Source: Coix lacryma-jobi var. lacryma-jobi
Lineage: Eukaryota; Streptophyta; Magnoliopsida; Poales; Poaceae
Assembly: GCA_009763385.1 (NCBI GenBank)
Contig: CM019825.1
Coordinates: 4,460,252 to 4,524,251 of the forward strand
Direction of reading: 5' to 3'
Length of the DNA: 64,000 bases
A program made the position numbers and the translations under genes. The notes under the pieces are model-generated. The model was given only the letters and a program-made list of their open reading frames with translations. It made no database searches and had not been told where the DNA came from. Positions 56,706 through 64,000 of this stretch are shown here, piece by piece. Position 1 is the first letter of the stretch, and every line of letters starts with the position of its first letter.

Positions 56706-57143
56706 AAAAAAAAAATGGGCAACACATTTGAAAGTTGAAACTGACTGACCACCGAAGTGTTTCAAATTGGAGCAATTAAGATGCTTGCTTCTTCAAGATT
56801 CTAATTATTTGACCTCTAAATACAAATTGAAATTACAGAAAGAATTGGAATTTTCCGTGTCTACTGGTTTGTTGTCTTTCTTTCTTCGATTACTGTAGTC
56901 ATCTATAGCTTAGCCTCCCAAATATAACCATGTGGTAACACATTTGAAACTGACTGAGCACCGAAGTGTTTCAAATTGGAGCAATTAAGATGCTTGCTTC
57001 TTCAAGATCGTAATCATTGACCTCTATAAATAGGAATTGAAATTACAGAAAGAATTGGAATTTTCCTTGTCTACTGATTTGTTGTCTTTCTTTCTTTGAT
57101 TACTGTAGTCATCTATAGCTTACCTTCCCAAATATTACCATTT
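56706..57143. repeat. Tandem duplication in CAP-D2 intron 5
   Basis: Two copies of about 220 bp (CACCGAAGTGTTTCAAATTG, AGATGCTTGCTTCTTCAAGA, TTGTTGTCTTTCTTTCTT) lying wholly in the intron between the exons at 56394 and 57224. Confidence 0.75.
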
Positions 57144-60100
57144 TTTTGGATTCTATTACTTCACTTCAGTGATATCTTATGTTGCTTCTGAGGATATTTT
57201 CTATGACCTGTCGCTTCTTGCAGGTATCAGCACTGTGGGACTATTTTTGCTTTAACATAAACGGAGTGAGACCAGTGCAAAGCCGTGGAGCTCTATCAAT
57301 TCTGTGTATGGCTGCAGTCATCTCCCAACATTTTGGGTACTCACCTGCAAGATATTATTGACATTGGGTTTGGACGCTGGGCTAAGGAGCCTCTGCTTGC
57401 TAGAACTGCATGTCTTGCTTTGCAGAGATTATCAGAGGAAGACAAGGGCAAGCTGATAAATTTTAATAGTAGAGTATTTGCTGCATTGCAAGGTTTGGTA
57501 ACAAGCTTCTCAATTCCTGAGAAAATATGGTATGGAGCTGCAGATAAAGCTATAAGCGCCATCTACACCCTACACCCTGCACCTGAAATTTTTGCTACTG
57601 AGACTGCAAAGAAATCCCTCAATTCTGTATTCAGTGTTTTAAGAACTGAGCATGTGTCAAATGGAGATGAAACTCAGATCGATGCTTCTCTGTCATCAGT
57701 ATCACCTTCAAAGCTGGGTAGATTTATTTTTGTTATTAGCCATATAGCACTAAATCATTTGGTGTACATTGAGAATTCTGTTAGGAAAATTCAGAAACAG
57801 AAACGGAAGAATGAAAATCTCAGTCCACCACTGAGGATCTCCAGTCTGACATGTCTAAAAGTTCGGAGGTAATTCTAACTTGACTGCTACATCTCTGTCC
57901 TTTGTGAACTTGTCACTTTTCGCTTCTCATTGTTTCAGCTATGTTCAAGTTGTGCTTTATTGTGTAACAGGCACAAGGCATAAATGCTGAACTGGGACTT
58001 GGTGCAACCATAGATATTGCAATCGAGTCCCTTGCTGAAAGAGCAGAAAAGGAAATTGTTTGCTGTTCTCCTGAAAAGAATCTCATAGGACATTGTGGGC
58101 CATTTCTCTCAAAACTCTGCAGGAATCTTACATTGCTGCAAAAGGTTTGTAGTCTACTGGGATTCCTGTATTTCATTTAAACTTATTTTTTGTTACTATT
58201 TTTTTCTCTTTTGAATCTAGTTCCCAGACCTACAAGCTTCTGCAATGCTTGCCCTTTGCAGGCTAATGATCATCGATGCAGAGTTCTGGTAGTTTTATTT
58301 TTCTTTTGCATGACTCTAGTTGTTTATTATTGTGGACCAGTGAGCGTTTCATGAAAAACATTCCCTGACATTAAATACTCAATTTTCAGCGAAGCAAATC
58401 TTCAAATCTTGCTTGCTGAAAGTGCACCTTCTGAAATTGTCCGATCCAATTGCACTATAGCCCTTGGTGATTTAGCAGTTCGCTTCCCAAACCTCTTAGA
58501 ACCTTGGACAGAGTATATATATGCCCGGTTACGTGATCCTTCAGTGTCTGTGAGGAAGAATGCTGTGCTGGTCATTTCTCATCTTATATTGAATGATATG
58601 ATGAAGGTATCTCTTTCTCTCTGTTCCTCTCCTTCCCACCATTCTGTTACTTTTCAGTCATTTGAAAATCTTTTGTAGGTTAAAGGGCATATAAATGAAA
58701 TGGCTGTAAGAATAGAAGATGAAGATGAGAGGATATCAAGCCTGGCAAAACTCTTTTTCATGAGTTGTCAAAGAAAGGTATGGAAACATGTGTTAGAAAC
58801 ATTGGTTGACTAACTTGAATACTATAGTTTCACTTCTGTCTCACAAATTTGCTTCTTTTTTTATTGGTGGCCTTTGAAGGAAGCAACCCAATTTATAATC
58901 TTCTTCCAGATATCTTGGGCAGACTGTGCAGTCAACACCTCAAAGAAGAAACATTTTGCAATATTATGCAGTTCCTAATTAACTCAATTAAGAAGGTATA
59001 CTGTATTAATGCTTCACTCGTTTGCACGCTGTTGGCATACTCTACATTACTTGTTAGTAACTATATACTGTTGCAACTGTTATCCCAGGACAAACAAATG
59101 GAAGCTCTTGTGGATAAGCTGTGCAATAGGTTTGCTGGAGTAAATGGTACTATGCTTATGTCTTCAATAGGATAAATAGTACCCCATCTGTTTGCTAGTA
59201 CCTGTCACATCTGACCAACCTGCATACTAAGGAAGTCATGTTTGCATAAAGTTGGTTTGATGCCTAGCTAAGTGGGTGCTCGTACTTAATGTTAATAAGG
59301 TACTTTGGGAAAGAGCCTGTTGAAGTGACAATTAATTGTGAAAAAAAATGTGGTAAGAGTAAGAAATCTGCAACAACATAGGGGAGAAACATTACTTGCA
59401 TCATATAAAATAAAAAGGAGAGAACATTGCACATATCACATATCAGAAATAAGATGTGATCAGGTAGCTCTATTTTTGACTCTCCTGTGCCTGTGATTGC
59501 TGTCTACATTTTAGCCATATTAAAATTAACACTCATTCTTTATTTCAGTCAATTAATTCTTTGTTTTCTCGACAAAATTGTGCTGTAAGACATGCATTTT
59601 AACTTCTCAGACGTCTGACTCTTTCTTTTGCACGTGTTTCAGATGTCAGACAGTGGGAGTATATCTCTTATTGCCTTTCTCAACTAACCTTCACTGAAAA
59701 GGGCCTGAAAAAAACTCATCGATAATTTTAAGATGTTCGAGCATGCATTGTCTGAAGATTCTGTGATGAACCACTTCAGAAGCGTAATATCAAAGGTTGG
59801 TAGCATAGCCCTGATGGTTGTGTAGGCTTTGGTTTGCTTTAATAAAGCATCACTAAATTTATGAACAATCCCTTTTTGTCACTTGCTTATCTATGGTGAT
59901 TCCACCAATCAGTGCAAGAAGTTTGCGAAACCTGAGCTAAAAGTTTGCATTGAGGAATTTGAGGAGAAACTTAGCAAGGTTCATCAGGAGAAGAAAGAAC
60001 AGGAGGAACAACAAAAAATGCTGAGGCACACAGAAAGAGAATTGGCTCGCTTGATGAATTTCTGGCTACTAAGGAAGTTAATCAGAATGGTGGGAATTCT

Positions 60101-60466
60101 GCTGAAGGTAAATAGAAAAGTTTTCATTTCTTCCTGATGCTTCTTATCCTCGATGCTGTACAACTGCTAAAGTAAACTAATTTCTACTACTTAACATGTG
60201 CCACTATGTGATGCTATATAGCTGTTTATGGTCTGTGCACTAGATGGTAGTATCACTGTTTCTTTTGCACATATGGTCTGATCTGTCTATTTACGTGTCC
60301 GTGGCAGAAGAAACTAGCGAGGTAGTTGATCCTTCGGTGGATACTGAACATAAGGAGAACACACCAGAATGCAGTGGCCATACTACGGAGGATTTTGAGA
60401 CATTACCCCCACTTACAGAATCAGGTGACGCTGGAGAGGTTCAGTCAGCACAATCTGTTCGCAAAG

Positions 60467-61132
60467 GTAGCTCATGATTCTAGCTTTGATATCCATTGTC
60501 CAGACAGCACGAACACATCATGTTTCTTAAGGAACTCATCTTTCATGTATCATGCAGGCGTGCCACGGTCAAGGGCAAAGAAAACCAGAGATCCTGTTCT
60601 AGATCCTTCATCAGTGGATAGGAGCACCGAGTATAACCAGAACACACCAGAACACAGTGCGAATACTAGTACAGAGAATTCTCAGACATCAGCCCCACTT
60701 ACAGGATCAGAAGGTGGCGATGAAGAGATTCAATCCACACAACCTGTTCACAAAGGTGACTCATGATTCCAGCTTTGATATCTATTATCCAAACAGCACG
60801 GACACATCATGTTTCTTAAGGAACTCATCTTTCATGTATCATGCAGGCGTGTCACGGTCAAGGGCAAAGAAAACCAGAGATCCTGTTGTAGATCCTTCAG
60901 TGGATAGGAGCACCGAGCATAAGGAGAACACGCCAGAACACAGTGCGAATACTAGTACGGAGAATTCTCAGACATCATCCCCACATACAGGATCAGAAGG
61001 TGCCGATGAAGAGATTCAATCCACACAACCTGTTCGCAAAGGTAACTCATGAATCATGATTCCAGCTTTGATATCCACACGACACGAACACATCAAGTTT
61101 CTTAAAGAACTCATCTTTCATGTATCATGCAG
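60467..61132 (+). repeat. Tandemly duplicated exon-intron unit in CAP-D2
   Basis: A unit of about 289 bp that includes an intron (CTCATGATTCTAGCTTTGAT ... TCATGTATCATGCAG) and an exon starting GTPRSRAKKTRDP-like is repeated: exons 60558-60755 and 60847-61041, with a shortened third at 61133. Each exon encodes a polar, acidic segment (EHSANTSTENSQTS) preceded by a basic RSRAKKTRD. Confidence 0.8.
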
Positions 61133-61441
61133 GCGTGCCAGTGTCACGGTCAAGGGCAAAGAAAACCAGAGACCCCGTTGTACAGGACTCAGCAGACAGT
61201 GGTCCAGTTGGACGCGCCACGCGTTCAACCAGAAGGTATGTGTGTCCTTGTCTTTCTGCTCACTAGTGCTACTTAATTTTCACTCTCGATGATTTAAGGA
61301 CCGCAGGCTATTGCTTTGTTCAAACGGCACACCATTCTAGTCATGTTCAATTTTTTTTTGACAACATTTAGTCATGTTCGATTTGTACCCATACCTTGGT
61401 AAAACATATCTTCTGACAAACTGTGCAGACAAGGAAGGTGA

Positions 61442-62935
61442 TGGTGCAGCGGCGACTCCATTAATAGCATGTCATCCCGTGACGATCTCGTCTTGAGATC
61501 CCGGAATCCTGGACCAGTGTGGTGGGCTTGACGATTCCTTAACCTGGACGTCTGAACCAGACGGCGGGCTGTATCCTTTTAGCATCATGCGTGTCGGTCT
61601 TAATTTAGCTCGCTGAATCCTGGGCCGCCGGCCAATAATAATGGCCTCCCGTGAAACTGTCTAGGAGGAGTCTGTTAACTGTCTAGTAGGTCGGCTTTGA
61701 AATGGATTGCCTGCTACAGTAGTTCCACGACATGCTTCCGAGGGGACTGGATGTACTACTACTACTACTACTGTATGTCTGTGTCTGGCTTGATATTTCA
61801 GGCCTGATGCTATGATATTTTCAACGTGTTGTTCTTATGAATCCGGGCTCGTCATCAGCTGACGCCCAGTGTTTCAGTGTGACCACAAAATTCCATCTCT
61901 CCTGGCGTTTTGAGTCCACACAGTACTAGTAGCAATAGTGGATCCACGGCAAGTGCCGAAAACGATTGTGCCAATCCGTGAGCTGACTAAGATGACAGTC
62001 GATCGTGGTGGCTGAGGACTCGGAAGCCGGAACTGTTCTCAACATCGACACGTCGTCGCAGTCTCCCCATCAGGATAGATGGATAGGAAGAGAATCCAGG
62101 AAAGCAAAGCCGTAAACCGTTAATATCCCGGGCGGGGCCACCCTGACGCCGGCTGGCCGGAGCCCGGACCGGAGGAGCATCCACGGCCACGACCGCCGCC
62201 CCCGCCCTGACCCGCCTCCAGCTGCGGCGTTGCGCCTTGCCCCTTGCGGAGCGATCCTTTTCGCTGTCCCGCTGCGACTGCGAGTGCGAGGTCCTGGACC
62301 TGGACCGCTCCCACCCACCCGCAGACGGCAGACGCGCCTCCACCTTTCAAGAATTTGATCGCGCGCGGGCGCGCGACTCGGCCCGCCGCGACGGCGACGG
62401 CGACCCCCGGCTGCTGGCCGTGTGCTCTGCTCCTCCCCCGCCGCACGTCCCCCCCGGCTCGTCTGCCACCACACACCACTGGTTTTCAAGTGGCAGGCAA
62501 TTTTTCCCCACTTCCCTCTTTTGAGCCTTTTCTGAGTTCCATGGTGTCGTCGAGTTTGTCAAGCTACACATGCATGCGTGCGTAGGTCAGCGCGGAAATA
62601 CGAGCGACGAGAGCGTTTTCCGCGAGGCGGCCTGCGTGGTTTTCCTGCTACGAGACGTTTTTGGCGTCAGAAAACTTATCCGTAGATCGTCGTTCGCCGT
62701 TGCAGAACACGATGGACGACGTACACGTACTGTAAGCGTTCACGTTTTCCGCGTATTTGTGGTCGTCATGCACCCATGTGGTCTGAATCTTCGCTCTCTC
62801 TCTCTCTCGTTTTATAACAGAAGAAAAAATAGTTTATGTGGCCTGAATCTCACACTCAGGGTCGTGTAACATTTTCGTTGTTATTTGACAAACTTTATCC
62901 TCATATGAACCACCTAGACTCAAAAAATTCGTCTT
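61442..62935. other. Downstream of CAP-D2, no gene recognised
   Basis: Includes the presumed 3' UTR, a short (TAC)n run at about 61755 and a GC-rich block at 62110-62480 with open frames on both strands but no recognised family. From about 62865 to 62935 there is a truncated piece of the GGCCTTGTTTAG MITE (ATTTTCGTTGTTATTTGACA). Confidence 0.4.
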
Positions 62936-64000
62936 TGTTAAAACTAATTGACAGTTGCTCTCATCCATGAGAGGGAACTGCTCCCGATCTATCGCTTATC
63001 CAAGGGAACCGCTCACTCCTATGTGCAGTTGGCTCTACAACATGTATATATATATGTACATCATTGATCAATAAAGATGAAGTGTTCATTTGCTACTCAT
63101 TTACATTCTACGCTTCACAGGTTATCAGCACGAAGTCTTTTCTGCATACACTCGAAAGAGAAGAAGCAGAGTCCTGAGTTTGTCATGCCTCTCGTCCGTG
63201 AAGATCGATGAACAGGCGTTACTGTCTCGGCTGCAATGGATCAAGCATGGACGCAGAAATTTCCACCGAAGAACATGGCTTACTGTCTCGCTGCTATGGA
63301 TCAAGCATGCATCTTGATCCCACGGCCGGAGAATCAGTTCGCTGGTGAAGTTTCCGACTCGGCTATGGCTGTCTTGTGGTCTCTATTTGCATGATCTCTC
63401 ACCATCATATTGAAGCAGAAGGTACGAACGAACCTGTTAATTGTGTTCGTCATATTGACTTCGCTTCTCGACATCGCATTGTACGCTCGACTCAAATCAA
63501 ATTGATGCGTGCATGGTCTGTGGCCTTGCGGGCTTGCCATGGCTTGAGTGACCCTGCGTTGCGGCCGGCTTCGCGAACTGCCGTGCCCGCGCCAGCCTGC
63601 TCCCGACGGACGGCTGGCCGGACCTTCGCAGCGGCGGATGGCTTCCCACGGCCTTGCGCCGACGGCCGGCCACGTCTGCCCTCCTCGCACTGTGAGAGGC
63701 TGGCGCCGACGGCCGGCCACGTCTGCCCTCCCGCATGCGTCAGCCCGGCCAGCGGCCAGGAGGCCGGAGCGCCCCGGCGGAGGCGGCCCAGGCAGCCGGC
63801 GGCTTGGCTCCGTGCCCAGCCACCAAGCGGCCAGCGGCTCGCCCGGCCATGCTCCGATGGAGGGCCAGCTGCTTAACCCCAACAAATGCTCAATCCATTC
63901 CGGATATTGATGCACTTTGCGTTGATGCATTTTGTATGCAACTCATGCATTTGGATTTGGATTTTTCAATTCTGAGTGTTTAATGAGTGAGATCTATCTA
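62936..64000 (+). mobile_element. 5' end of a second copia element (runs off the window)
   Basis: A putative LTR at 62936-63119 (TGTTAAAAC to GCTTCACA, 184 bp) shares the layout of the first copia LTR: TATATATAT tract, GATCAAT, GTTCATT, CTACTCATTT and CATTC in the same order. It is followed by the same primer-position sequence GTTATCAGCAC. The leader after it again has a GC-rich block (63540-63880). No gag is reached before the window ends. The 3' LTR and target duplication are outside. Confidence 0.65.

Larger units (their letters stand above)
53338..61441 (+). pseudogene. Condensin complex subunit 1 (CAP-D2) locus, multiply frameshifted
   Basis: Reads as the HEAT-repeat subunit CAP-D2 of condensin I, which compacts mitotic chromosomes. 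About 19 exons keep GT/AG borders: 53338-53485 (MAPPFVFPSSLQDLERD), 54536-54860, 54944-55104, 55179-56313, 56394-56585, 57224-57868, 57971-58144, 58221-58288, 58390-58606, 58679-58777, 58880-58995, 59089-59146, 59643-59795, 59913-60107, 60307-60466, 60558-60755, 60847-61041, 61133-61235, 61429-61441. Clear signature blocks include YAWNWEAQRGRI, WNEVASVASGRLEDKSA and RNAVLVISHLILNDMM-like text. The frame breaks near 54643, at several points in 55480-55610, and near 56107, 57310, 57810, 58760, 59710 and 60017. Similarity continues in the next frame each time. A functional copy elsewhere is likely. Sequence error is possible but unlikely given long intact frames in the nearby Tat element. Confidence 0.82.

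Noticed and set aside
62110..62480. Minus-strand frames in the GC-rich block downstream of CAP-D2
   Set aside because: No family, all frames partly open, no splice or promoter support.

Overview
This window is nuclear DNA from a grass. Panicoid affinity (sorghum/sugarcane type) is inferred from the transposon families: MITEs with GGCCTTGTTTAG ends, Stowaway elements with CTCCCTCC ends, Tat-lineage and copia LTR retrotransposons, and GC-rich single-exon genes. It is mostly a transposon graveyard with two recognisable host loci: a glutaredoxin-like Cys-rich gene near the left end (3974-4570, minus) and a decayed condensin subunit (CAP-D2) gene near the right end (53338-61441, plus). There is nothing prokaryotic here.

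Left half: a nested stack runs from 5504 to 25341. The outermost layer is a Mutator-like element (about 1.7 kb once emptied) with 192-bp terminal inverted repeats and a perfect 9-bp target duplication. It carries fragments of two host genes, an AT-hook/PPC protein (AHL) and the first exon of a plastid RNA-editing factor (MORF/DAG type), so it is a Pack-MULE. A Ty1/copia element (5689-23806, duplication CAAAA) landed inside its left inverted repeat. Two more elements then landed in the copia: a 3.85-kb solo LTR (10717-14570, duplication ACATC) between integrase and reverse transcriptase, and a gag-only gypsy element on the minus strand (16710-23503, duplication ATATC) in the 3' untranslated part. 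The copia leader holds three tandem stem-loop modules whose outer stems differ in sequence but each self-pair.

Middle: 29340-43749 is a very young Tat-lineage gypsy element (duplication ACATG, LTRs nearly identical). Gag-pol is on the minus strand with one late frameshift. A separate five-exon antisense ORF is on the plus strand, followed by two tandem-repeat arrays.

Right half: 43755-53337 is gene-poor, with MITEs, AT-rich divergent repeats and one exon of an RNA exonuclease 4-like gene. The CAP-D2 locus keeps its exon-intron layout, but about ten frame disruptions make it a likely pseudogene. A second copia element of the same general type begins at 62936 and leaves the window.

Target duplications, inverted repeats, LTR pairs and splice dinucleotides were read directly from the sequence. 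Family names rest on recognised motifs without a database search.
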